This document shows positions 23,360-36,929 of a stretch of 64,000 nt of DNA, piece after piece. Within the stretch, counting starts at the first letter, position 1. Every line of letters begins with the position of its first letter. The position numbers were made by a program, and so were the translations under genes. Source of the DNA: Glandiceps talaboti (Eukaryota > Hemichordata > Enteropneusta > Spengelidae); the NCBI RefSeq assembly GCF_964340395.1, contig NC_135570.1, positions 1,498,501 through 1,562,500 of the forward strand. Direction: 5' to 3'. The notes under the pieces were generated by a model that did not search any database, was not told where the DNA came from, and worked only from the letters and a program-made list of their open reading frames with translations.

Positions 23360-26300
23360 GCTTATTCAAAGTACTTATGACATGTTTTCATAAGAAATAC
23401 TTTGTTCAAACCGCTAGATCTTTAAGCCTGGCTGGTCATGCAAACAATTTCAATTTAATGTCCTTCTTGTCAGATCAATGGAACGTTAGCTTGACGAATG
23501 ATAAACCCATTCTTCTGACGCTTCAATAATCTCATTCCATAAATTGCTCATTTCCCGTTATTACAGAGACAAATCTTTACGAGTATTACAACATACACGT
23601 GACTGCTAAGTCATAAAAATATACTGCAAATTGATGGTGTTATTATCGCTTTCTAAACAAAATTAGGGACCAAATAAGTACAAGAAGCAATGATATTTTT
23701 ACACTGTATGTGAGGAAGTGACTATGTATTATTATCTGTTTTATCAAATTACAGTCTTAGCATAAGCAGATTTGTACACTCGCTCAATTTCTTTCATAAA
23801 GTACGTTTAAAACCTAGCTACCTGTATCTTTTGTTTAATTGTGGTAATTCGTTGTGCCTATCTACAACTGATTTAAGTTACTTTACACAATGAGGGATTC
23901 ATGGTTGACCAGTGATGAAAACTATCAACAATCCATAAAGTTGATATTTGATGACAAACGAGTAATCAGTTTGTAATATCAATTAATGATTTTCCTACGT
24001 CAGTATCCACAGAGCCATCGAAGATTAAATGACAAATCAATCGGTAAAAGTTAACAAAAGAAAGTGACACTTTCCATACAGCTACCCAATCAAATATTTT
24101 ATTCGAAACGAACAAATGCCACCCCTCTTTTTAAAATCATTTGCCATGCCTTCTTTTAAATGTGTCTATTATCCATGATGTGCAAGTGTTTATATAAATT
24201 GCATAGGGTTCGATATCAATGTACATTTCAGTGTTTTCTTGGTGGCGCTGTTTGAGCAAGATGGGTCTGCCAACATTAAGATCATACGCATTTGAGCATT
24301 GAGTTCATAGACACTGCGATTCAAAGACCGTAAACAATCTTTGAACATCCTCTTGTGGCCATCCATTATGAAACAGTCTTTACATTGTCAAGTACTTAAA
24401 TAGCTTTAGAAATGCACATTCTTATACAAAGTAAGATGAAGATTACGACAGTGCAGATGATTTAATTTCATAACCTCTATGCGCTGATTATAAATAAAAC
24501 TATCGTTATCCTTGCAACTGGATTTCATTTTATCGTACATTATCAATAAGACTATTATTCTTAATATCCTGCCTGTCATAGTTTCATTGTCACGAACCAA
24601 ATGTAATAACACTTCCAGCCAAATAATTTGATATTATCGAAGGTGTAATTTTCCTCTTATAACATTTAAACGAGGAAGAAAAAATTAAAGCGTATACTTC
24701 CACATATAACACATCATTAATTAGACTTTTCATAATAGAAGAAATAATGTACATATTCTGATGTGATTACGCCGGGGCAGATTTATCTTTGTCAGTTTTC
24801 GTTCACATACACCGGTAGTAAATAGATGAGATAACCACACCATTCAATGTTATAAATATACCAATAGTCTCATATTTAGCTGGCAAATTAAGACTGGGTA
24901 GTTGTCTTCCGATAAGAAAATGGAAGATTAATCTGTTTAAATTCATAGGAAATTACTGCATACGTGAGATGAAAGGGATTTACAATAACGTTGCCTAAAT
25001 AGTGACAGGTGAAAGAACCCTTCTTCTGATTTATTATTCTTAATATTAACCACTATACATGGTTTGATATTTTATCGATGAACTGATAGGTTATGCGACA
25101 AAACTCCATTTTCTACAGTACCAAATTGATTTAGGATTGATCCTATCACATCCAACATCTTAATGGCATTGTGACAGATTGCTTTAAATGTTTCAGTATA
25201 TGGCAAAAGTTTTACTTTAATCTTTTATAACAGTAAAAGCAAAGTTATGAGTATAGGACAAGGTAGGGTGGGGAGACATGGACCAGTAAAGACATGTGCG
25301 TGGTGGCAAAGACTACCAACTGAGACAAAGAGTGGGCAGGGAGGGAATATAACATAGAACATATGAAAACATACATATGGAGATAGACATGAAAGGGTAG
25401 ATGAATCAGTAAATATGTGAAAGAAGAGGCCATGATACATGTAGGATGACAATACATGGGTAAACGCATATCATAAAGACCAGTAATAGTCCAGAATGAA
25501 TAAGAGGTTTGGACTAAAAGTCACCAACAGTCGAGAGAAGGTGACACAGCTAGGATATCGAACTGCTTATACAAACATTCGTACAGAAAGGAAGGACGGT
25601 AAGGCAGACTGGACGATTCGTTAAAGCTTGTGATAAACTTGTTCATCACGATACCGTATATTGAAAGTTGAATTGGCTTATAGCCATGATGGACAATTGA
25701 TTGTGTCTTATAGAGAATCTATGCTTGGCTTACTTGAATATGGATAATAGAAAATATATCTATCTATATATACTTATGGGATGAAAAGATCAGTAATTTT
25801 CTTCAAAAGCATTTGATTTCTGGTGATCATTCCCTGTATGTAAATTACCATTGGGACAACATGGGTATTGATTTATGATGTCTATAACATGGAACTATTA
25901 ATGGTCCAATGACTTTGAAAATCGTCAAATCCTTGTTTATTAGCATACTATTTACATCCAAGATCGACATAAATACAAAATAGTTTGGTTTACAGAGTCA
26001 TCTATTGTAAGTTCACAACTTTTTATTGCAGTTCTTCTGGTGACCATGGTTGAAACGTGATCATTTATCTGTTTTATTAAATGGACAAGAAAAATAATTA
26101 CCAGTAGTTATCAGGTTATACTGTGAATACTTAAGTACTAAAAGGAGAGTTGAAAAGAACTCCTCTATACGCATCCTCAATTGTTTACTTGCAGGAATTT
26201 TATTCTTGTGCAACCACCAATATGAGGATCCATGCATCCCTACCTAACATTAATGATTTCGACAACAAACCATTGATGTAGTATCCCTTCTCATGACTAA

Positions 26301-27140
26301 AGAAAGTTATTTTTTTACTTAAATGGTCGGGAGATAATGCGGAGGAATTAGCATATACAATCCAGTTGAACAAGTACGAAAAGTAGATTTTGGTATTATT
26401 TCGTAGACTATCTAGTAATTATCGGCAATAGAACGCTTAGTATGATAAAAACATAATTACGCACAATTTCTTTCCATTTACAACGTTAACACGCACCTTC
26501 CGCAAAAAAGTCACTTTCACACGACACAACCTCTTTTCCGTGAGTGACCGTAGTCGTCATATTTTGGCGCTATATGACACAGCCTCTTTTGCCATATATT
26601 TTAGTGCGAGGAGCTAATAGCTTGTCACGTATGTTGGCCCTTTATGTTGATGCAAGGAGGGTGCGTTATCTATGCGCCGTACAGAGCTCTGTGGTTCGAA
26701 AATTATGAAACGTAACTGAAAGTTCATTTATTTCGTAGTTGATGCTTGCCATGATATTTCAAATACTTCCACCGTTTGTATTTATTGTAGCTAATACACT
26801 GTTAGAACTCATAGATGTAAGGCCTCTACTTTAATAATATACTTAGAATAGCTCACTCTGAGAGTTACTTCACAATTTTCTTAATCTTTCAAATAATGTC
26901 ATGTCATCTTGCAAAATGTATCCCAAATGAAAACAACTTAGTGGTTTGTTCACGTCGGTTAATTTATGAAAAAGGGGGGAATTACGGTGCTTTTTTCGTT
27001 ATTTACTTAATAGTTGGCGTCAGGAGTGAGGTTGCATACTTTGCACCAGATTGTATTTTCAGATAAAATGTAGAAGTAAATAAGAGATTTCGACGTTTGT
27101 GTGATTAACCATTGCAACATACACGATTGCATACTCTAAA
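23360..27140. other. AT-rich non-coding stretch
   Basis: No gene was recognised in 3.8 kb. A purine-biased patch at about 25,240-25,430 produces overlapping minus-strand frames without domains. A region with short inverted and direct repeats at 26,480-26,675 is listed separately. Confidence 0.5.
26483..26675. repeat. Possible small inverted-repeat element
   Basis: The left end GTTAACACGCACCTTCCGCA resembles the reverse complement of the right end (GATAACGCACCCTCCTTGCA). Inside is an imperfect direct repeat, GACACAACCTCTTTTCC at about 26,522 and GACACAGCCTCTTTTGCC at about 26,575. The ACGCGCACCTTTC motif near 52,480 may be a second fragment. Weak evidence. Confidence 0.25.
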
Positions 27141-27375
27141 ACAGTGTGGGGAACACGTGAGAAGAAATAGCTATAGGTTGAAGTCAAGTTGAAGGAACCA
27201 TTGATATAAGACTGTGGGACCATTGATATAACACTGTGGGACCATTGGTATAACACTGTGGGGAACCAAATGGGAAGAAATGGCTGTAGGTTGAAGTCAA
27301 GTTGAAGTGACCATTGATATAAGACTGTGGGACCATTGATATAACAATGTGGAACCATTGATATACACTGTAGGT
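27141..27375. repeat. Two-level tandem repeat, 113-bp unit containing 23-bp subunits
   Basis: GAAGAAATAGCTATAGGTTG (27,161) recurs as GAAGAAATGGCTGTAGGTTG (27,274), an offset of 113 bp. Each 113-bp unit contains two or three 23-bp subunits of the type GACCATTGATATAAGACTGT. The minus-strand frames of 70-114 codons here translate the subunit as repeated YINGPTVLYQWS and are not genes. Confidence 0.9.
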
Positions 27376-29484
27376 GTAACACTGTGTACTGTTCACTCAA
27401 CATAGTATCTGATAAAAGTAAAGTCCGAGTATACCGGGGAAAAGAAGTTTGCAGTATTTAGCGAGACATGGATACGTACTTACATCTTGCTTGCAAGTCA
27501 TCCAATCAGACGTTAAGTTGTAATACTTATGGATATCACTAGGTAGGAACTTGGAGTTTTTAGTAGGTTGACCTATTGTGTGAGGTGACAAGGTTGATCA
27601 CATGTTATGTTGGTATAATGACTAAACAAAACATAAATATTGAGTTTCGGAAGAATTCATCCCTCAATTATTTTATTACCTGGCATTTCTGCATTGTTTA
27701 TCTTACCCATTTTAATTAAATATTGCTTGAAGAGCAATTGGATGCTTTTTCAATATCTGTCACATGGCACAAAGAGTAGAATCAGTTGGGAAAACTAGAT
27801 AGGATAGATGTGTTAGTCATAGACACAGCACTTAACTAGAGAAGCATGGATAATATTTAATTAAATAACACTTAAACAAGAGAGGCTTAGTGAATTGGTA
27901 ATTGAATTGAATATCAGAGAGTGTATAAATCACTGCTGTTACATAAACAATGATAAACCTTAAAGAAATTGCAATTGTAATAGTTTATTAAATATTAAAA
28001 CATTGGAAATATAATTGATAGCTAAAGCCAATTCAACTCAGTCAAAATTTAATTTAAACTACTCTATTTCTTAGAATTCAAAATTTATCTGTTAATGGGT
28101 CGTCTGTATTTCCCAGAGGCAACAAGCAGGCGCTAATGAATGTTCGCTTCCAAGATCCAATTATTATTCGAGTCGACAGTGAGTTTTCACTTTGGAATTA
28201 CATATACTGATAAAAGATATAATCTGATATGAAATAAAACTAATGATACATTGCAGAGTTGTTCATAGCGCCTGATTTCTTGTCATTGGTAAAGATTTAG
28301 TAGCATGTCAGACTACCAATGACGGGTTTGTAGAATAAGAAATACAATTGAATTTAAATAAGGATAAGTGCCGATAAGTATACTGGTATACTTCAGCTGA
28401 CATCCTGTTCAGACGATAAGTCTTGACACTCGTTGAGAAAGCGGGAAAGGTTTGCCACTTGCCCATACCAGTATAAATAGTATTGAAGGACTTTAACAAC
28501 TATTTTACATGGAAAGAAGAAATCATCACACCTATACAGATTGACTCTCTGATTTATGATTGCTATCCAAAGTTTGGCAGCAACAATATATTACCGGTGT
28601 ATATTTAAACCGCTGTCATCTGGAAACAACTTGTACAAATGTACCAGGTCATTGAATTCCTAGTTTTATAAATTATACTGAACCTTTGAATAATTCAATT
28701 TGTGTATATATTAACTTTACTCAGATAAAGCTGGAAAGTAAATCTGTTTTCAAATTTAAATTAAACATGTTTACTGCTCTGTACAATCCTAGTAGTTTAG
28801 ACAATGTGTGTATCATGTAGATGACCCTATGGCCCTACAATTTATCCCAATCAGTCTACGTCCATCCACAGTCTGTTGCCATTCAATCGTAATCACCAGA
28901 TCCCTAGATAATGTGCTTCTATTTAATTTGCAAGACTAAATAATGTAACGGTCAGTGGTACACGTGGATATGACTTTAATTAACCTGATTGTCAAAACGA
29001 CTCCTACGTATTAACGAGAACCATTTTCTTGACACTCATTGGCCCGATATATTTTCATATAATTGATTGTTTCTTACCTCTGACCTTTAAATGAGATACA
29101 CAAATAAATAAAAGATAACAAAACAAATATGGTCTGGGTATTTTAATAAAAGGTCAATAGTTCGATTAGTTAAAATTCTAACAAACAAATTAAAATCATC
29201 TGTAATTGTGCACCATGCAGTTAGTTACATCTGGTATATACGCGAGTCAAGAACAAGTCTTCGTCGAAGATATAAGTCCAATTATTATATACTTTTCGGA
29301 CCATGCTATCCCTCGTATAAGATCTTGATGTATGTTCCAATAGCAATGTTATGTGTGCATAAGATTTGAAAGAAATTAACAGTCAAATAATCAAATAATA
29401 TAAACAGTGTGATATGCAAGAAGAAAAGGGGTGATTTAGACATTTGACCTGTCCACTATCATAATGTCACTAAACTAAAGGCCA
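27376..29484. other. AT-rich non-coding stretch
   Basis: Nothing supported. Confidence 0.5.
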
Positions 29485-29485
29485 T

Positions 29486-29629
29486 GTGTATGCCCACCTT
29501 TGCGCTAAGTTTGATTAAAACGTGTATGCCCACCTTTGCGCTAAGTTTGATTAAAACGTGTATGCCCACCTTTGTGCTCAGTTTGATTAAAAAGTGTATG
29601 CCCACCTTTTCTCTAAGTTTGAATAAAAC
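29486..29629. repeat. 36-bp minisatellite, four copies
   Basis: GTGTATGCCCACC occurs at 29,486, 29,522, 29,558 and 29,594, an exact 36-bp period. Copies 1 and 2 are nearly identical and copy 4 is the most diverged. Confidence 0.93.
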
Positions 29630-30137
29630 TGAATTTGTTTAACATATATGTCTAAGCACTTACACACACGCGAACGAGTGAAACCCTTTCCGACTTCATC
29701 CTTTGGGGCTAATAACCATTCCCTGGTATATATTCTCGTAAAAAGTCTAAATTTCACTTGATAGACAGTCAGGAAAGACACCTATAGATTATCATTAGTT
29801 CATTTCATGATCAGTAAATCAATAGAATCGACAGAAAAGATGCACAAATATGTACAGATATGTAGTGATTCAAGATAGTGGCGGGATTAGCAAAGGTGTG
29901 TAACTACTTGAAATGAGAAAGGGTAAAAGAAATAGAAAACATGGAGGCAAACAAACTAATAACGAATAAACTCGTGTTTTCAACATCCCTACTGGACAGA
30001 TGGGATTTGACCGCTTTTTTAAAGGCATGTTTTGGTGATAGCAGTGCAATATCGGTCAAAGTGTCTCCATAGTGATAAAGTTCCAAGTTTTGACTATAAC
30101 ATTAACTAGTGTGTAAAGTAATAGATACCAGTCTCCC
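29630..30137. other. AT-rich non-coding stretch
   Basis: Nothing supported. Confidence 0.5.
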
Positions 30138-30197
30138 TCCATACATACATACATACATACATACATACATACATACATACATACATACATAATACAT

Positions 30198-30232
<35 letters not shown>

Positions 30233-30388
30233 TATATACATACATACATACATACATACATACATACATACATACATACATACATACGTACGTACGTACG
30301 TACGTACGTACGTACGTACGTACGTACATACATACATACATACATACATACATACATACATACATACATACATACATACATACATACA
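30138..30388. repeat. (CATA)n array with (CA)n and (ACGT)n inserts
   Basis: (CATA)n at 30,140-30,213, (CA)n to about 30,231, (CATA)n to about 30,285, (ACGT)n for ten or so units at about 30,285-30,328, and then (CATA)n to 30,388. The ACGT block is self-complementary. Minus-strand frames of about 100 codons are Met-Tyr-Val-Cys repeat translations. Confidence 0.96.
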
Positions 30389-31785
30389 GAAACACGGATA
30401 ACTGTAATGTTCGAGTGTGTGTACACTCTGCAGAGTGATACGTGATCTACCATTTGCTTCCCATAGGCGATAAACTGACGGTTTAAATATTCACATCATG
30501 ACTGTCCCTGTATAAACAGTTGTCTGTTTTAGAGATCATCAGAGTCCTTAAACAAATATATTATAGTAATGATACGGGATGCGTATTAATGCAAGAAAAC
30601 CTCTGATCAAATAACTTAAAATTGCTCCGTTGTCGATTTAAAATTCATCTTTAAGCTATGACTGGCCTTGGGTTCATTTCTATGGAGATGCTGTCAGTTT
30701 TGTACTACCAGTATGTTTACAATACTAGCCACGGCTGTTATCCACTACAACACGTTATATAATATCAACAACGTTGTATTTACATTGTATGGTGAACACC
30801 GTACCATAATATATGATACATGTCACACACTATTCTGTCATTATACTATTTTTTGGACGGCGGTATTCTATTGGGGGGGGGGGGTACGGTTGCCAAAGTA
30901 TGAATAAAGATCACACATTGACTTGTTTATATTTTAATTCTGCCATCACATTAACTAAGCAATCTGTGTGATGGTTTATGGGTTTGTTGTTTCCAATTTA
31001 AAGTTATACTTATAAGTATATGGGCAACATAACCAGTATAAACATAGGAAACATGGATGGACGTGGCCTGAGTTCAACTTGATGCTTTTAGGAGATATTT
31101 GCCTTAACGTTACTCATCTCCTTATATACACAGTGACCATTATACGACATAAAGGAGGGTAGCAAGGTTTGCCTGTCATGACAGAAAGCTTAGACTAGCA
31201 GTTGAAGGTCTTTTTGATTTTTCCCATTTCATTCATGACATAAAATGAGGCTCAGTCTGCGCCATTTTGCTGCTCGTTAATTGTTACGTATGTTTTATAA
31301 CAGTATACCCTGTATACTGACGTAGGCAGAACATTTTGTTACAGAGTATACCACTGTAACACAGGCATACTGATCTCCGTGTGGTTTAGCCATCAATTTA
31401 CTAATATACAATAAATAATGAGCCTTTGTTTTAGACAAAGATACAGCTAGATAAAGCTGATGAAGCTATAAATTAGAATGTTGTCAATACTTTCACGACG
31501 CTTTTACCAATGTAAATAGAGTAGTCGTAAATATTCCTAACAGAGGCTATTTTAATGTTACTATGGGATTAGAGTGACTGTACTATATCAAGTCAAATTT
31601 AGCACCATTAGAAGTTGTAATCCCTTACGAGACGTTTGAAATTTATATACTCCAGGGTGACCATTACTCCGTAAAACATGCTATATTATTTCGTCAGTAT
31701 CTGTAGGAACATGTATCACCTAAAATGATGATCTAAACATTGAGATATATATAATAGCAATAGTTGGTTATGTTAGTTGGTTATA
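30389..31785. other. AT-rich non-coding stretch with a G12 tract
   Basis: A run of twelve G lies at about 30,873-30,884. No gene was recognised. Confidence 0.5.
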
Positions 31786-31787
31786 TA

Positions 31788-31925
31788 TGCTCTCCAGGGA
31801 GTTGGGGAAGTAAAGGGCCGTTGTGCCGCTTTAGATCCGTGCCAGGGGTAATAATTGTAAAGCGCGTTGGGCACAGAGTGGGAAAGCGCTATATAAAAAC
31901 CAACATTGTTATTATTATTATTACT
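31788..31925 (+). mobile_element. SINE-like element or LINE-derived 3' tail
   Basis: A GC-richer sequence contains GGGAAGTAAAGGGCCG, then GTAAAGCGCGTTGGGCACAG and GGAAAGCGCTATATAAAAAC, and ends in a short (ATT)n at about 31,908-31,923. The GTAAAGCGC...AAAGCGCTATATAAA ending with an ATT-type microsatellite tail is a recurrent 3' signature of SINEs and their partner LINEs in marine invertebrates, lancelets and fish, recognised here from memory. No RNA polymerase III A and B boxes were convincingly identified, so it may be truncated at its 5' end. Confidence 0.6.
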
Positions 31926-33540
31926 GAGTAACCCGCTTGTGGCCAATATTCTATAGTGTACTTAATGGGTTGATGTAGTGTTCGCCATACCGGTTGTTGA
32001 TGGCAATGGTGGTTTTTTTGTGTCTCAATTTTGAGAGAATTGATGATGAAGGTGGTTGAATGCGGCAGCGCTTTGGTGACTGTTTTAAGATAGTGGTAAA
32101 ATTAAGAAAACTGGTGTTATTATGACTCAATACCATGCTGGCGAAGACGGCAATGCATACAGCGACGAGTTAGTGGTAATGTCGATGATAGCGGTGTTGA
32201 AAGACACCCCTTGTATCGCCTGTTTATTCACGTATTTCTCCTACAGCTTTAATTTCAATATAGTATACGATACTCTAACCATTTCCCGTGACTTAATAAT
32301 TATTATCTTAACTTATCCAATTAAAATCACAATAATCAACTCATAATCGCACTGTGACTTTACCGGTGTTGTTACTACGTAGCTTACACTAATTGGTCTA
32401 CGTAACCACCACGTCTCGGTTTCTCATACTGATTTGCGTCATGCTATATACCATGACAAGATAAACGCACTATTATCGTGATCGTCACCTACCTCGTGAT
32501 ACTGTCTTTTTCACCGTGTCACTGTGGTCGTCTTAATCGTCTAGAAACAGTGGCGCTGTAGATACCATTATCTTATCCCCGTTGAAAAGTGCGGAACGAA
32601 TTCACTGCAATCATCTAAATTAAGAAGATAATGCAAATGATGAGTGGTGACTAGTGGTCAACCGTTAGTACATGACGAGGCAGAAAAGGTTTTTCAGTTC
32701 AACCAGATCATCAAGCATGGAACTATCACCACTCACAATTACTTCTATGATTGATGACAATGATACACATTTGATAATTTGTCATTTTATGGATCCATCC
32801 GTTTATTCTTAACTTAGTTTTGATGTCCTTCAATGTGAACTTTTTATCAATGCATATCTCTGTAGTTATGGTGATCAGGAGTGTGTTTGGATATATCTTG
32901 TCACCTGTGGCCTTCGGATTTGCAATCTAATATCATTCTCAAATGAGTGAGGTTCATGCATCAGGAAATTGGAAGTCTAATCTAGCGGGGATTTATCAAA
33001 TATACGAGTCAATGTGGTCGTTAAAGGTCCCTGGTTTTGTATTTCACTAAAAGCATTGGCTATGCAAATTCACATACTGTATGGATTGTCAGTAGATTGA
33101 TAATAAATGTAAGAGATCAATCTTACATGCTATGACTTATTCATATTTTTTAAATGTTTTAATTTGTCTCCGTTTTTATTATTGCTACATCGCCAAGATG
33201 TTGGGGATTCCTTCAGAAAGTCTACATTTCGGGTTGCCAAATCTATACCTCGACCTAGGTAAACTTTTCCCCAATCACAGAATTGTTATCACTTGATTCA
33301 GGGCAAGGGTGACTAAACATGACTAATAGCCAGAAGATCAATATACTATTCATGTCCCAATATTTTGGTATTAAAGCTGCTGACTAAACTTAACTCAAAA
33401 CAGAGAAATAGTCATCATGTCTAATCATTCATACTGTTAATCACTAGTAAGATAAGAATATAAAGCAGACAGTTATTTCCGTAGCTGACTTTTTATTACT
33501 TGGAAACAGGATGCTAAATTAACTTTTAAAAAGAAAATCC
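31926..33540. other. AT-rich non-coding stretch
   Basis: Nothing supported. A GGT-rich stretch lies near 32,000-32,100. Confidence 0.5.
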
Positions 33541-33544
33541 CAAT

Positions 33545-33786
33545 CGTCAATCCAGTTTACACCTGGTCACGTCAACTTGTATGTAAATGTTAGACCATCA
33601 TGTATGACATCAGTATATCATTACCATCAATTCAGTTTACACCTGGTCACGTCTACTTGTATGTAAATTTTAGGTCATCATGCATGACAACAATCTATCA
33701 TTAACATCAATTCAGTTTACACCTGGTCACGTCTACTTATATGTACATTTTAGACCATGTATGACACCAGTCTATCACTACCATCA
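33545..33786. repeat. 80-bp minisatellite, three copies
   Basis: CAGTTTACACCTGGTCACGT starts at 33,553, 33,633 and 33,713, an exact 80-bp period. Each unit continues with ACTTGTATGTAAATTTTAG and CATGTATGACA-type sequence. The third unit has a short deletion. Confidence 0.93.
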
Positions 33787-36700
33787 TCATTATGACGCCC
33801 TATATGATATTGTGCTTGTTGTCGTTTATACGTAGTTATTATTGCCTTTTTTTAGATTAGGTTCAACACAATATTTGCCAAAGTACAATACCTCTCTAAC
33901 TAACCACAGAGTGTTAACATGTCATTGGACCACAGATAACCCAGGTGTCTCTAAAATGTTTAAATTATAAATATGTCAAAACTGTTTTACCAGTCATCAA
34001 GGATAGGATAAAGTCAATAGTACATATTTCTGAGGTGACAACGAAAGTATTTATTAAATCAATACATGTGCATATTGAATCTACGGATTTTCTTGCAATT
34101 GGTTACAATATGATTACTGATTAATTCAATGTGACTCCAATAAGATATTGCTTTAACAATACAACAATCTAATAATAACTGTTCGTAGCCTATCGTTTAA
34201 AGTAATTACATACAGTACAAGATTCCATTAATTGTCCCTACACAACAAATTACGTAATCCTGTCACTTTCATTTTATAGTTTTGGGTTTCGGAACGGATT
34301 GGTTAGAGTTTACTGTAAAGTTTTCCACGTCAATTTCTTTTAAAGTTTATAAAACTTTTACTTATGTAAAAATACTTGTATGAAATCTCGATTAAACTTA
34401 GTCTATAAGTTATAGTGAATTAACGTCAATACATGCCTTCCATGCCATTACAATTACCTTCTGGTATTGCTAGAACTGTTTATTGCCTAGTATGAATTCC
34501 TCGACAATTTTGGAACGTATAAACAATTACGTCATCGAATGATTTATATTTTAATTCCAGGTTTGAGTTCAGTCAATTCAATTGTAAGTAATGGTTACAT
34601 ATGCTTCGAATCAGTAATTAGAATACTACGAGTGACTTCTAAATATGCAGCATAAATCGCAAAAACGTATAAACTCAGCTCTTGCCCCTTTAAGTTACAA
34701 GACTGACTTTCATTTGTTCAGCAGTTTATACAGTTGTTGTAGGCCATGTCATTGCTTTGCTCGCCACAGTGTAGAGTCTGTACAACTTGGGAAGGGGGGG
34801 GGGGCAAGTGGACGAATACAAATAGTTCATGGAAGAAAAGGTTAGTTTAATTTATAACTTTTTTGTGAGTATCCTGTCTGCATATTATCAAAAAAAGAAC
34901 ATTAAAGCACAATTAACTACAACTTATTATCAACAGAATTTAAACCTTGCATTCAGACATGGTACCTAGTCGATCAGATTGCATAATTTATTATACCTCA
35001 GACTATTGTATCTGAGATGATATGTATACTACAAACCCATCACATGACATCAATTGTGCTAACAACATTACAAGACGTTTGATGCCATTGATATTTATCA
35101 ACATTTACATCAAACTAAAATACTTAAATTAAGATTTATGAATATCTTCCCTCGAGTCACATCACTTATAAACTCAGTTTGTGGCATTTGAATGAACGTA
35201 TCAAACTTTTCTGATCTGTACATACTTGATAATGACACATGAAAACATTGTGACATAAATCCATCCTCTGCAACCCTCGATTGTTTTTATGACATTGTTA
35301 TTGTCATTTTATTGATTTAATGGGATAGTAATAGCTCTCCGTTGATGTATTGGTTGATTACAAAGTACAATTTGTATACCTCATGTATGGCAAATGAACT
35401 TGACGCCTTCATGTAAGAATAAGTGTGATCAAGCTACTGGGTGACGGACATCTGCTATTGGCAACGAATAAATTTATCATTAAGGTTTATACACCTCTCA
35501 CCTGAGTTCAAATGAGCTAAATTGGAAATAAAATTAGCTCACCTAGTGAAATTGTTATGTCGTTCACAATTTGAGTAGATGCGTTGATCCGAAAACGGAT
35601 ACAAAATGTACTTAATCAACTTATAAACCTTGAAGTGCCGACATGTTAATGTTCACATGTACGACATGAAAGTTTGTGTGGGGAAATGTGCGATTAGATC
35701 ACGACAATATTATGACTATGTAGTTGAATATAAGGCTTGACGTGTACAATAATTCAATGATTTAGTAACTTAAACATATGGGGTTTTATCCTCTCTCATT
35801 CTTTCTTTTTTGTCACCCATTTTTTTAAAAATTTTAATCATGTGTGAAAATACTTTCTTGACATTGTGTATTTTCCTGTGTTAGGCATAATTTGTTTTAC
35901 TTTATCAATTTTGTTTTGTGTTTGTTGTGATCGGAGAGAAAAAAAGGTCATATAACTAAGGCGAACTCTCACTGTGAAATTTCACATGTGAATGTCTCAC
36001 TTGGAGATCGTGTTTGTATTTGGAGTCTTGACCATGTAAACATTAACAACTTATGAAAAATAGACTATGTTATTTCCTACCTTCAACCACATCCTATTTA
36101 TTCTGTATTATATAACACATTGTTTTGATACATGATTTTCTTCCGTTTTATTGATAGGAAGATTCATTCCATTGTTTCGTTACATTATATTTACTATCAT
36201 ATATTAATCTAACATGAATTCAGTGTGTGTTTGTAAGTACATTCTTGTTGAACATTTAAATGGTACCTGTGTAGATTTGACATGTAGATTCATGTTCTTA
36301 CAATAATCTGCGGGCTATCAAGCACACTAAACGAAATTTGTCGCTGTGTACCTTCCAGTCACTGTCCTCTTCGTCTAGCCAACATACTCGGTTTAGAATT
36401 AACGAGACCCTCGAAGGTTTACAAAATTTATACACCAAGGATAGTACCCATTAGGTAATCCAATATAGAAGCAATGTATATATAAATCAAAACAACTTCC
36501 TACCAAGTAACCATATCCTCATTGATGATCTATCAATCACCTTATTGCTCGAGGGAGGAATTGACTTTTAGTTCAGCAAACAAATATTGTAGTCTATCCG
36601 TAGAGAACTGTAGAGGTTGGTAGTCTAATAAATTGAGGCCTCTCTCAATTTAATTGCTGTAAGTTTCTTCACGTTACAACTATGTATTGGTTCTGTATTC

Positions 36701-36929
36701 AACCCGTAAGCTGTATGATATATTGGCTGTGACAGCGAATTGCAGAATGTAGTCGTATTCACGTACAAGTAATCATTCAAAACCAATCATCCTCTACTTG
36801 TTAGCTATAGATCTAGATCTAACGCTTGTAATACACGGCCAAATCCAATACTGACAATTTAGACTTGTTAGTTTGCATCTGAAATTAACCATGGAGAGCC
36901 GTATACTTGTCACGATCTGATTCTTAAAC
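33787..36929. other. AT-rich non-coding stretch
   Basis: No gene was recognised. A G11 tract lies at 34,794-34,804 inside a 66-codon plus-strand frame (34,645-34,845) that matches nothing I know. A small palindrome AGATCTAGATCT is at about 36,811. Confidence 0.5.

Noticed and set aside
27059-27403. 114-codon minus-strand frame with repeated YINGPTVLYQWS motif
   Set aside because: It follows the 23-bp and 113-bp tandem repeat and breaks off outside it.
34645-34845. 66-codon plus frame with Cys pairs
   Set aside because: It runs through a G11 homopolymer and has no recognisable domain.
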